From Rikenellaceae bacterium (lineage in GTDB: Bacteria > Bacteroidota > Bacteroidia > Bacteroidales > UBA932), in assembly GCA_900771335.1 (NCBI GenBank), contig CAAGNP010000030.1, positions 1-55,636 on the forward strand: 55,636 bases of DNA, written 5' to 3'. Position numbers and translations under genes: made by a program. A model generated the notes under the pieces. That model was not told the DNA's origin and did no database searches. It saw only the letters and a program-made list of their open reading frames with translations. The stretch's first letter is position 1. Each line of letters starts with the position of its first letter. Shown here in pieces: positions 27,173 through 34,964 of this stretch.

Positions 27173-28186
27173 ATGAATAAGAATGTATATGTTTTTGCAG
27201 AGCAAAGAGAGGGCGTAATCCAGCCTGTTGCTCTAGAGCTTTTGGGCAAAGCAAGAGATTTGGCTGATGTTCTTGGCGAAAAGGTAGTAGCTATTCTTGC
27301 TGGTTATCAAATCGCTGATAAAGCCAATGAGCTTATCGCTTATGGTGCTGACGACGTAATCGTTGTTGATGCTCCAGAACTTAAAGATTATATCACTGAG
27401 CAATATACCCAAGCTGTTTACACCGTTATCAACGAGATGAATCCTAACGTTGTGTTGTTCGGTGCTACCACTATTGGTAGAGACTTGGCTCCAAGACTTT
27501 CAGCAAGATTGGAGAAAGGTCTTACAGCTGACTGTACAAAACTTGAGATCTCTGATGGTTCAGATCCTAAGTTGGAAGCCAAAAAACTTATGATGACCCG
27601 TCCTGCATTCGGTGGTAACCTTATGGCTACTATCGTAGCTGCTAAAGAGGGTGTTCAAATGGCTACCGTACGTCCAGGTGTAATGCAGAAAAAAGATAAA
27701 GATGAGTCAAGAAAAGGTAACGTTATCTCTTACAACGTAACTTTCGATCCATCTAAATTTGCTGTTAAACTGCTTGAGACAGTTAAAGCTGACAAAGGTC
27801 TTGTGGACATCACTGAAGCTAAGATCCTTGTATCTGGTGGTAGAGGTGTTGGCTGCAAAGAAGGTTTTGACAAACTTACTGCACTTGCTCAAGTACTTGA
27901 TGCTGAAGTTTCTTCATCAAGAGCAATGGTTGATGCAGGTATCATGCCTCACGACCGTCAGGTAGGTCAGACCGGTAAGACTGTACGTCCTAACCTATAC
28001 TTCGCTATGGGTATCTCTGGTGCTATCCAGCACTTGGCAGGTATGGAAGAGTCAGATCTTATCATCGCTGTTAACAAAGACAAATTTGCTCCTATCTTCA
28101 ATGTAGCTGATATGGGTATCGTAGGTGACGTTAATAAGATCGTTCCTATGCTTACTGACCGTCTACAGAAAGAGCTTAAAAAATAA
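27173..28186 (+). CDS. etfA: Electron transfer flavoprotein, alpha subunit
   Basis: A 337-aa EtfA. The C-terminal FAD-binding domain shows SRAMVDAGIMPHDRQVGQTGKTVRPNLY and AMGISGAIQHLAGM. It is the last gene of the operon, and an intrinsic terminator begins 28 nt downstream. Confidence 0.96.
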   Translation: MNKNVYVFAEQREGVIQPVALELLGKARDLADVLGEKVVAILAGYQIADKANELIAYGADDVIVVDAPELKDYITEQYTQAVYTVINEMNPNVVLFGATTIGRDLAPRLSARLEKGLTADCTKLEISDGSDPKLEAKKLMMTRPAFGGNLMATIVAAKEGVQMATVRPGVMQKKDKDESRKGNVISYNVTFDPSKFAVKLLETVKADKGLVDITEAKILVSGGRGVGCKEGFDKLTALAQVLDAEVSSSRAMVDAGIMPHDRQVGQTGKTVRPNLYFAMGISGAIQHLAGMEESDLIIAVNKDKFAPIFNVADMGIVGDVNKIVPMLTDRLQKELKK

Positions 28187-28214
28187 ATTATAGATAGTAA
28201 TTTATTTATAAAAT

Positions 28215-28246
28215 AGGGGTGGCTTTCGGGTCACCCCTTGTTTTAA
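28215..28246 (+). terminator. Terminator of the lysine fermentation operon
   Basis: AGGGGTG (28215-28221) and CACCCCT (28232-28238) form a stem around a 10-nt loop, followed by TGTTTT. It lies just after etfA. Confidence 0.85.
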
Positions 28247-28252
28247 GTATTT

Positions 28253-28503
28253 GTTACGATACAGCATAGTCACTCATGTCAAGGTACTATATGCTACTTG
28301 CAGCACTAGCGTCGCCTTGCCTGAGTGTGGCTACGGAGGATAGGTTCTTCAGGCGTTCGCTCCGCTCACTCCCACCACACCTACGGTGCGGTCCCCCCGC
28401 TATCAAGCGCGGGTGCTTAGGCCATCAGAACCTACTCCTCCGCAGCCTACTATATGCTGACATAAAGCGACTACACTCCACATACAGTATGCTGTATCGC
28501 AAC
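28253..28503. repeat. MITE-like element containing palindromic repeat copy A
   Basis: The ends are 16-nt inverted repeats: GTTACGATACAGCATA (28253-28268) and its complement at 28488-28503 with one mismatch. Inside lies copy A of a ~119-nt palindrome (28329-28447) whose arms (28329-28348 and 28427-28447) pair with one mismatch and one bulge. It contains internal GC-rich hairpins at 28374-28392 and 28396-28413. A related copy in inverse orientation is at 32044-32166. This fills the gap 28187-28529 apart from the terminator; no credible gene is present. Confidence 0.8.
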
Positions 28504-28529
28504 AATAACAATAAAAAGAAAGAACAGAT

Positions 28530-29366
28530 ATGACCAATCACGTTACTGCATTGTATTTCAGTCCGACGCTTACTACTAAGAAGGTGGTGACGACTATTGC
28601 AAAAAGTATTGCCGAGAGGCTGCATGTTTCTTATTCTGAGGTGGATATCACCACTCCTGCACAGAGAGAGGCCCAATTGGCATTTGGTGAGGGGGACCTG
28701 GTGGTATTCGGTGCACCGGTGTATATTGGCCGTATGCCCAATCTTATCTCACCTTACTTCAAAACCATTGCTGGAGGTGGGGCTTTGGGTGTTCCTGTGG
28801 CTGTCTATGGCAATAGGGCATACGATGACGGGCTGATAGAGCTTCGTGATATCATGGAGGGGGATGGATTCCGCCTTGTGGGTGCTGCTGCATTTGTCGG
28901 CGAACATACATTTTCCCGCATTTTAGGGGGTGGGCGCCCTGATGGTGAGGACTTGGTTATTGCGGAGCAATTTGCCTCCCAGATTGCCCAAAAAGTGTTA
29001 TTGTCAGGGGGTGACGCAGCCGGAAGGGTAGAGGTACCCGGTACACCATATCCTTATTCCGGTTTCTATAAAGCAACAGATACTGCCAAAAAGAGTGTCG
29101 ACATCCGCAAGGTAGTGCCACAAACTGACCTGACCAAATGTGATGGATGTGGAGCGTGTGCCCGTATGTGCGCCATGGGTGCTATCGACTTTTCGGACTG
29201 TACGCAGGTGGTAGGGAAGTGTATCAAATGCGGTGCCTGCATCAAAAGATGCCCCCGTGGAGCCAAGTATTTTGATGATCCCCAGTACCTCAGTCACCTG
29301 GCACTTCTTGAAGAAAAATTCACCTCTCCAAGACGAGAACCAGAGCTGTTTTTCCCCTCAAAATAG
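28530..29366 (+). CDS. EFR1-type flavodoxin-ferredoxin fusion protein
   Basis: A 278-aa protein with an N-terminal flavodoxin-like FMN domain (about 1-170; YFSPTLTTKKVV phosphate loop and VVFGAPVYIGRMP). The C-terminal 2[4Fe-4S] ferredoxin domain has CDGCGACARMC and CIKCGACIKRC, the last cysteines of each cluster completed by Cys in ARMC and KRCP. It is a cytoplasmic electron carrier or reductase whose partner is unknown. Reducing-equivalent transfer from the fermentation pathway is possible but not shown. Confidence 0.88.
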   Translation: MTNHVTALYFSPTLTTKKVVTTIAKSIAERLHVSYSEVDITTPAQREAQLAFGEGDLVVFGAPVYIGRMPNLISPYFKTIAGGGALGVPVAVYGNRAYDDGLIELRDIMEGDGFRLVGAAAFVGEHTFSRILGGGRPDGEDLVIAEQFASQIAQKVLLSGGDAAGRVEVPGTPYPYSGFYKATDTAKKSVDIRKVVPQTDLTKCDGCGACARMCAMGAIDFSDCTQVVGKCIKCGACIKRCPRGAKYFDDPQYLSHLALLEEKFTSPRREPELFFPSK

Positions 29367-29371
29367 TGGTT

Positions 29372-29404
29372 AACATTTTTGTTATAGTGTATAACTAAAA
29401 TGTT
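29372..29404. terminator. AT-rich hairpin between convergent genes
   Basis: Nested arms AACATTTT/AAAATGTT (29372-29379, 29397-29404) and GTTAT/ATAAC (29381-29385, 29391-29395) give a 13-bp stem broken by one T-T mismatch. Its position between convergent stops suggests a two-way terminator despite the low GC content. Confidence 0.5.
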
Positions 29405-29467
29405 TTAATTGCAGAATATCAGTTTTATATCAAATGAAGAAAGCTACGTGTGGGAATTTGGGGGATT

Positions 29468-30022
29468 TTATAGCTTTTTGATCACTTTGCATGGATTTCC
29501 GACCGCTACGACATCAGATGGGATGTCTTTAGTCACCACTGAGCCGGCTCCAATAGTGACATTGTCTCCAATAGTGACACCTGGCAATATAGTAGTGCTA
29601 CCACCTATCCATACATTATCTCCGATGGTGACAGGCTCGGCCCACTCCTGTCGGGTGTTCCTTTCGACAGGGTCGGTACTATGACATGCTGTGTAGATGC
29701 TGACATTCGGGCCGATAAAACAATTGTCTCCAATAGTCACCTTAGCCTCATCCAGCACTGTGAAATGAAAATTGGCAAAGAAACGCTTCCCTACACTTAT
29801 CTGCTTCCCGTAATCGCAGTAGAATGGCTGGTTGATTATAATATTATCGTCCCCAATATTGCCAAGCAAATCTTTAAGAATACCGAGTCTCCCTAAATTA
29901 TCTGCAGGGGATAGAGCATTATATCGGTGTATCACCTCCTTGACACCATTTAACTCTTCGAGAAGCTCTCTATCTGTCGCCGAATAGACCATTCCGGCAA
30001 GCATCTTTTCTTTTTCTGTCAT
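29468..30022 (-). CDS. Maltose/galactoside O-acetyltransferase-like hexapeptide protein
   Basis: A 184-aa left-handed beta-helix acetyltransferase. The N-terminal TEKEKMLAGMVYSATDRELLEE is the maltose acetyltransferase domain. It is followed by hexapeptide repeats (IGDNCFIGPNVSIYTACHS, IGDNVWIGGSTTILPGVTIGDNVTIGAGSVV). The catalytic His is in the TACHS segment. It acetylates sugars or galactosides with acetyl-CoA; the true acceptor is not known. Confidence 0.92.
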   Translation of the reverse strand: MTEKEKMLAGMVYSATDRELLEELNGVKEVIHRYNALSPADNLGRLGILKDLLGNIGDDNIIINQPFYCDYGKQISVGKRFFANFHFTVLDEAKVTIGDNCFIGPNVSIYTACHSTDPVERNTRQEWAEPVTIGDNVWIGGSTTILPGVTIGDNVTIGAGSVVTKDIPSDVVAVGNPCKVIKKL

Positions 30023-30154
30023 TTTTGTAGCGTTATTTGTGTGGAGGGGTAGCCTTTCTGGACTAACCTATCCCTATCGAGTGCTAAATTAGTGATTAGG
30101 GTGAGGAAAAGCAAATGAAAGGGTGGTGGGGCTGGGTGTTATCGGAGTTATTAG

Positions 30155-30163
30155 TATCTTTGT
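30155..30163 (+). promoter_or_regulatory. Possible -7 box for the 30188 gene
   Basis: TATCTTTGT matches TAnnTTTG and is 25 nt before the start codon. No convincing -33 box is visible. Confidence 0.4.
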
Positions 30164-30187
30164 TCTCGGATAATTCAATGTTTAAAT

Positions 30188-30895
30188 ATGACTATAGAAA
30201 ATCTCAGAAATTGGATGTGTATTCCGGCCGATGCAGATTCGAATCAAATCAACAGAGCTTTTGATCAGATTGCCAAGTGCCTAAAGGAGAGTTGTGTTAT
30301 CAAGTTTGAGGATAAGGAATACCGTATACTGGATTTCGAATTCTATTATTACAATAAAAACCATCGGGATATAACAGTCCACCCCAGAAAAGCAGATGCC
30401 TTAACCTGGTATATAAACGATTTTGGTGGGATAGATTTGAACTTTGAAAGTGATATAGAAAAGGTTGAAGTCAAGAAAACAAAGAAGAATAATACTTATG
30501 TCACATATAAGTATAACCTTGAAGGTTCTCCCTTTTTTGGTGGAATTCTCATACGGAGAATTCAAAGAATCGATGATAAATACATCTTCGACGGTCCACT
30601 GAAAGTGTCTGAACTTTTTAGAACATTCAGTGCCACAGATCAGCACCACGACCTCCCAATACTCGAAATAAGGGAGATCCCACTGGATCCGATTGGATTT
30701 AAGCAATGTACAAGGCACAATCTTCTCGGAAGCCATAAAGGTGGTGATATAGAAGAAATAATCAGCAAGAAAGTGGATTATAATATCAGCCAGTGTTTTA
30801 CAGAGGTGAATCCGGACTTGAAGAGTGAATTGAAAGAGGAACTTAGGGACTTTAAGGACAGATCATACCGTCATTGTTGGGAAGAGATGTGTTAG
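30188..30895 (+). CDS. Unrecognised protein, weak resemblance to methylpurine-DNA glycosylase fold
   Basis: A 235-aa soluble protein. Segments such as ILDFEFYYYNKNHRDITVHPR, WYINDFGGIDLNF and GGILIRRI resemble uncharacterised Bacteroidota proteins that recall the 3-methyladenine DNA glycosylase (AAG) fold. I cannot confirm the family and see no clear catalytic residue. It carries ten or so aromatic residues in the first half and a charged C-terminal helix. Its last 44 nt overlap the convergent deiminase gene, so both 3' ends are coding on both strands. Confidence 0.6.
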   Translation: MTIENLRNWMCIPADADSNQINRAFDQIAKCLKESCVIKFEDKEYRILDFEFYYYNKNHRDITVHPRKADALTWYINDFGGIDLNFESDIEKVEVKKTKKNNTYVTYKYNLEGSPFFGGILIRRIQRIDDKYIFDGPLKVSELFRTFSATDQHHDLPILEIREIPLDPIGFKQCTRHNLLGSHKGGDIEEIISKKVDYNISQCFTEVNPDLKSELKEELRDFKDRSYRHCWEEMC

Positions 30896-31718
30896 CCTGA
30901 ATGTTCCAGGTGGCGCAATTCAGTACACCACCATCTCTAACGAGTTCCGAACTGTAGGGTATAGCGTGACATTTGCACAGGGGGAAAGCACCCTGAATCT
31001 GTGACAAGGCTTTATAATCATTCTCCTCATTCAGATAAGGGATGAAAATGTGTTCTCCCAGATGGAGAAAGTTTATATAAGCCCAGCTGTTTGTGGTATA
31101 TTTGCCGTAATGAAGCTCCTCAATTTCAAAGTGTTGCTTTAGTATATCCACTAATCTTTTCCGTAAATGTCTGTCAAAATCACAATAGTTATTGATAAGA
31201 ACGCGATTGAGGCCCATGTACCTTACCATACCGTCTGAATGACCATATTCTTCATATTTGTCCCAAGGTATCAAGACGATCTCAGCTTCAAGTAGACGGG
31301 ACAGTTCATCCATAAGTATATTTTTACTGTATGTAGGGTTTTCTGTGAAGACCTTGTCTGTCATCAGTACTTTATCTCCACAGCTTATGACATTGCCTCC
31401 GTCAATTATAATCTTTGAAAATTTAATGGGTATCTCCATGGATTCCAATACTTTATCCACATAGGGGATGTATTCAGGGAAACCTTTCAGATAGTCAGGA
31501 CTATAGCGGAAGCAAATAAATTTATCCTTCCTCACCTGGAGTGGCATAAAATCTCTGGCCCATATATGAAGATCTGATTCAGTGTGGGGTATATACTCCC
31601 AACAAACATCACAATTATCAAATGCTGTCAAAAGTCCGTAAGCTACTCTGGCGTATTTGTAGGATGAAGCCAACCCTTTAGAAATAAATACTTTATTGGT
31701 ATCAAAATGTGTAATCAT
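30852..31718 (-). CDS. Agmatine deiminase / peptidylarginine-deiminase-family enzyme
   Basis: A 288-aa guanidino-modifying enzyme. The pentein-fold active-site blocks are WARDFMP (WxRD), HSDGMVRY (His-x-Asp) and GGVLNCATWN, holding the nucleophilic Cys about 20 residues from the C-terminus. IDGGNVISCGDKVLMTDK is the conserved GGN block. The family hydrolyses agmatine to N-carbamoylputrescine, but at 288 aa this protein is shorter than the usual 330-370, so the substrate may differ. The gene converges on and overlaps the 30188 gene. Confidence 0.8.
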   Translation of the reverse strand: MITHFDTNKVFISKGLASSYKYARVAYGLLTAFDNCDVCWEYIPHTESDLHIWARDFMPLQVRKDKFICFRYSPDYLKGFPEYIPYVDKVLESMEIPIKFSKIIIDGGNVISCGDKVLMTDKVFTENPTYSKNILMDELSRLLEAEIVLIPWDKYEEYGHSDGMVRYMGLNRVLINNYCDFDRHLRKRLVDILKQHFEIEELHYGKYTTNSWAYINFLHLGEHIFIPYLNEENDYKALSQIQGAFPLCKCHAIPYSSELVRDGGVLNCATWNIQANTSLPNNDGMICP

Positions 31719-31816
31719 AGCTCTGCAAAGGTCAATAACTGACTGCGGAAAAAGAAATCTTTTCTGTTAACTTTTGTTAAAGTTTCAGAAAAGAAGATTT
31801 TCCAGTGCAGCAATAA

Positions 31817-31849
31817 ACCCCTAATCAGAAATTATTACAAATTAGGGGT
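31817..31849. repeat. 9-bp inverted repeat
   Basis: ACCCCTAAT (31817-31825) and ATTAGGGGT (31841-31849) are perfect complements separated by 15 nt. The site lies about 100 nt upstream of the deiminase start, so it could be an operator or a terminator for rightward transcripts. The 919-nt gap 31719-32637 contains no gene I can support; its contents are listed as separate repeats. Confidence 0.5.
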
Positions 31850-32043
31850 AAACTTACTGACTTATGCGACCAATTAGGAAGTTAGACACCCGAATGGGTT
31901 CGGGGGGAGGGACATGGTAAATCTCATCACTATAGAGCAAGTGAGCGCACACCTTGTACCAGCTCTCGTCGGACCAGTGCACCCTTCCTTGCTGTACCAT
32001 CGGGGGTGAAACTACCTATTTTGCCCCCGGGACAAAACAATAA

Positions 32044-32166
32044 GGCTACGGAGAATCAGGTTCTGAAGGCCTTAGCACCCGCGCTAGATAGCGGGAGGGG
32101 CCCGCGACGACAGTCGTGGGAGGGAGTGAGCATAGCGAACGCCTGAAGAACCTGATCTCTACAGCC
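32044..32166. repeat. Palindromic repeat copy B (inverse of copy A)
   Basis: A ~123-nt imperfect palindrome with arms at 32044-32064 and 32147-32166. Its reverse complement aligns with copy A at 28329-28447 along the full length, including GGTTCTTCAGGCGTTCGCT and CCCGCTATC...GCGCGGGTGC. An internal hairpin differs in sequence between copies but is kept in structure. No open frame with coding character crosses it. Confidence 0.8.
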
Positions 32167-32212
32167 GGTATATGGCAATGAGCAGCAATGAATGTGTTAT
32201 CAATATCAAAAT

Positions 32213-32344
32213 GACTGTGCACACCATCCAGTCATAGAAGCCACTTTAGAGGTGATACACGCGCACAGTCACACCCTGTAAGTCCGGACTGTGCGCGTTA
32301 CTATGCCTTAGAAAACACTCTGGCGATGGTTCATGCGCACAGTC
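32213..32344. repeat. Two tandem 58-nt units with inverted ends (74-bp period)
   Basis: Unit 1 (32213-32270) and unit 2 (32287-32344) each start with GACTGTGC and end with GCACAGTC, and are offset by exactly 74 nt. Internal bases align without gaps at roughly two-thirds identity. Between the units, ACGCGCACAGTC (32259-32270) and GACTGTGCGCGT (32287-32298) form a perfect 12-bp inverted repeat. Function unknown. Confidence 0.7.
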
Positions 32345-32469
32345 ATTTCGCCGCGGGTGAAAAGTGCGGTAAAATGAACGCGGGAGTAGGATATACAGTG
32401 GAATGTCGGGATGAGATGATGAGTTATTAGTCAGTAAATCTCTGTTAATCAGTGTGTTCCTGTACTTTA

Positions 32470-32491
32470 GGGTGGGTGATTTTACCCACCC
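32470..32491. repeat. Hairpin GGGTGGGT/ACCCACCC
   Basis: An 8-bp stem with a 6-nt loop in the gap downstream of tRNA-Ala. No T-run follows on either strand, so termination is uncertain. Confidence 0.4.
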
Positions 32492-32593
32492 TCAGATGTG
32501 GTAATGTGCTGAGGATTAGGAGGTTGTTGACGCAGAGAAAGGAGGGGAATGAAGACACTCTAACAGGTTGGGTGTGACGGGGGGATATGAAAA

Positions 32594-32615
32594 TACCCCG
32601 ATGGTGGTCGGGGTA
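32594..32615 (-). terminator. Terminator of tRNA-Ala
   Basis: TACCCCGA (32594-32601) and TCGGGGTA (32608-32615) form a perfect 8-bp stem. On the minus strand it is followed by TTTTC, 23 nt past the tRNA 3' end. Confidence 0.75.
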
Positions 32616-32637
32616 GTCGGGGAGGGGAAGTGTTGTT

Positions 32638-32713
32638 TGGTGGAGTATATCGGACTCGAACCGATCACCTTTTGACTGCCAGTCAAACGCTCTACCAGAT
32701 GAGCTAATACCCC
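32638..32713 (-). tRNA. tRNA-Ala (GGC anticodon)
   Basis: A 76-nt cloverleaf read on the minus strand, including an encoded CCA. Acceptor stem GGGGTAT/ATACTCC has the G3:U70 pair, the alanine identity element. The anticodon stem-loop TTTGA-CTGGCAG-TCAAA carries GGC, and GGTTCGAGTCC is the T-loop region. D-loop GCTCATCTGGTAGAGC is regular. Confidence 0.96.
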
Positions 32714-32815
32714 TTTGCGGCTGCAAATATAGAAATTTCTTTACAATTTCCAATGATGATAACGCAATGTCGTATCGAAAAATCGGAAGGAATTGGAGGG
32801 CTGACCTTTAAGCTT

Positions 32816-33634
32816 TTACAGTATCGCCTGACGGATAGGTAGCAGAGTCTTGATCAGATTCTCGAGGAGGTCAAGACGGAGCATATTGGCACCATCCGAT
32901 TTGGCCTGTGAAGGGTCGGGATGTGTCTCAAGGAACAGACCATCAGCTCCGACAGCGATAGATGCCTTGGCGATGGTGGAGATCATCTCCGGACGACCAC
33001 CGGTGACACCTGAACTCTGGTTTGGCTCCTGAAGCGAGTGGGTGATATCCACCACGACAGGATAACCGAATGACTGCATGGTAGGGATCCCACGGAAATC
33101 TATAATAAGATCGGAATAACCGAACTGTGTCCCACGATCTGTAAGGATAATATTGGAGTTGCCGAAATGTTCCATTTTCTGGGCGGCAAACTTCATCGAA
33201 TCCGGAGCAAGGAACTGTCCCTTCTTGATATTTACATACTTGCCTGTCTTGGCAGCAGCCTCCAGAAGCTCAGTCTGACGGCAAAGGAAAGCAGGAATCT
33301 GAAGTATATCCACACCATAGGAAGCGGCCAGGGCAGCCTCCTCGGGATTATGTATATCGGTGATGATAGGGAGGTGGAACTCCTCTTTGATACCCTGAAG
33401 AATCTCCAGGCCGGCTTCATCGCCTATACCTGTAAATGAATCTACGCGTGACCTGTTGGCTTTTCTATAAGATGCCTTAAACACATATGGTATAGAGTAT
33501 TTGTCGGCTATTTCAGCCACGGTAGATGCTATCTGACGGCAAATATCTTTACCTTCGACCACACAAGGGCCGGCTAGAATAAAGAAATTGTCCTGATCGT
33601 AACTTTTCAAAAGGGGTAATTCCAATGCTTTCAT
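32816..33634 (-). CDS. kdsA: 3-deoxy-8-phosphooctulonate synthase
   Basis: A 272-aa aldolase-type enzyme condensing phosphoenolpyruvate with arabinose 5-phosphate to Kdo-8-phosphate for lipopolysaccharide. FILAGPCVVEG, SYRKANRSRVDSFTG, GQFLAPDSM and THSLQEPNQSSGVTGGRPE are family motifs. KdsA has metal-dependent and -independent forms; I could not assign the type with confidence. It follows rarA by 24 nt on the minus strand. Confidence 0.96.
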   Translation of the reverse strand: MKALELPLLKSYDQDNFFILAGPCVVEGKDICRQIASTVAEIADKYSIPYVFKASYRKANRSRVDSFTGIGDEAGLEILQGIKEEFHLPIITDIHNPEEAALAASYGVDILQIPAFLCRQTELLEAAAKTGKYVNIKKGQFLAPDSMKFAAQKMEHFGNSNIILTDRGTQFGYSDLIIDFRGIPTMQSFGYPVVVDITHSLQEPNQSSGVTGGRPEMISTIAKASIAVGADGLFLETHPDPSQAKSDGANMLRLDLLENLIKTLLPIRQAIL

Positions 33635-33658
33635 AGTGGCAAAGTTAGTAAAAATAGG

Positions 33659-34945
33659 CTAGTATCCGTACTTCTTCCAATTCTTCTGGAGACGGGCACG
33701 GATCTCACGCTCCTTGGCGTTGTCTCCAGGCTCGTAGAACTTGGTCCCCGATTTCCCTTCAGGGAGGAACTCCTGATCCACGAAATTCCCTTCGTATGAG
33801 TGGGCATACTTGTAATCTTTTGCGTAGCCAAGCTCCTCCATAAGGGAGGTAGGGGCGTTGCGCAGGTGGAGTGGGACAGGGGAGTTGTCCCCATTGTGAA
33901 CCATTGCGAGAGCCTCATTTATAGCCATATAGGCAGAATTGCTCTTGGGGGAGGTGGCCAGATAGATGGCGCACTCCGCAAGGGGAATACGAGCTTCGGG
34001 CATACCGATTTTATGCACAGTCTCAAAGGTGGCCTGGGCCAACAGAAGGGCGTTGGGATTTGCAAGGCCCACATCCTCAGAGGCTAGGATAAGCATCCTT
34101 CGGGCAATAAAGAGGGGATCCTCACCGCCGTCGAGCATCCTGGCCATCCAGTAAATGGCACCATTGGGGTCGGAGCCCCGCATACTCTTGATGAATGCAG
34201 AAATTATATCGTAGTGCTGTTCGCCGTTCTTATCATATATGGCAATGTTCTCCTGCAGTCGCTCCGCCACAAGTTTGTCGGTGATAACAAGTTTTTCCCC
34301 TTCAGAGATATCTGAGGTGATGATTTCCAGGATATTGAGGAGCTTTCGGGCATCTCCGGAAGAGTAGCGGAAGAGGGCATCCTTTTCGACTACTTTGATA
34401 TTTTTCTCACGAAGGACAATATCTTCAGTGAGGGCTCTTTGGAGCAATTTGTCCAGATCCTTGACCCCAAGGCTTTTGAGGACATATACCTGGCAGCGGG
34501 AAAGCAAAGGGGTGATAACCTCAAAAGATGGGTTTTCGGTGGTGGCACCGATAAGGGTCACCGTACCGGTCTCCACAGCGCCCAGCAGGGCATCCTGCTG
34601 AGCCTTGGAGAAGCGGTGAATCTCGTCGATAAATAGTATCGGTGAGCCTTTCGAAAAGATGGAATTGGACTTCGCCTTATCAAAAATCTCACGCATATCC
34701 TTGACACCGGAACTGATGGCCGACAGCGTATAGAACTCACGGTCCAGTTTGGTGGCGATAATCTGGGCCAGAGTTGTCTTGCCGACACCCGGAGGGCCCC
34801 AAAGGATGAAAGAGGAGATATTTCCTGTCTCAAGCATCCTCCTTAGAATCGCTTTTTCCCCGACAAGATGTTCCTGACCGACATATTGGTCAAGATTTCT
34901 GGGACGCATCCTCTCGGGGAGAGGGATATTATTACTATTTAACAT
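33659..34945 (-). CDS. rarA: Replication-associated recombination protein A (AAA+ ATPase)
   Basis: A 428-aa clamp-loader-like ATPase (RarA/MgsA/WRNIP1 family) acting at stalled forks. Walker A is GPPGVGKTTL, Walker B LFIDEIHRF, and sensor ATTENPSFEV. The C-terminal tetramerisation domain contains YMAINEALAMVHN. I chose ATG 34945; an in-frame Met 18 codons upstream would overlap the GH9 stop and adds a basic tail with no family match. Confidence 0.95.
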   Translation of the reverse strand: MLNSNNIPLPERMRPRNLDQYVGQEHLVGEKAILRRMLETGNISSFILWGPPGVGKTTLAQIIATKLDREFYTLSAISSGVKDMREIFDKAKSNSIFSKGSPILFIDEIHRFSKAQQDALLGAVETGTVTLIGATTENPSFEVITPLLSRCQVYVLKSLGVKDLDKLLQRALTEDIVLREKNIKVVEKDALFRYSSGDARKLLNILEIITSDISEGEKLVITDKLVAERLQENIAIYDKNGEQHYDIISAFIKSMRGSDPNGAIYWMARMLDGGEDPLFIARRMLILASEDVGLANPNALLLAQATFETVHKIGMPEARIPLAECAIYLATSPKSNSAYMAINEALAMVHNGDNSPVPLHLRNAPTSLMEELGYAKDYKYAHSYEGNFVDQEFLPEGKSGTKFYEPGDNAKEREIRARLQKNWKKYGY

Positions 34946-34964
34946 AATATAAATTGTGTAACTT

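Noticed and set aside
28276..28533. 85-aa open frame across palindromic repeat copy A
   Set aside because: Most of it is the hairpin repeat itself. Composition is Arg/Pro/Leu-rich as expected from a GC-rich palindrome, and the diverged copy B does not keep the frame.
32445..32753. 102-aa minus-strand frame over tRNA-Ala
   Set aside because: It runs through the tRNA and its terminator, so coding is very unlikely.
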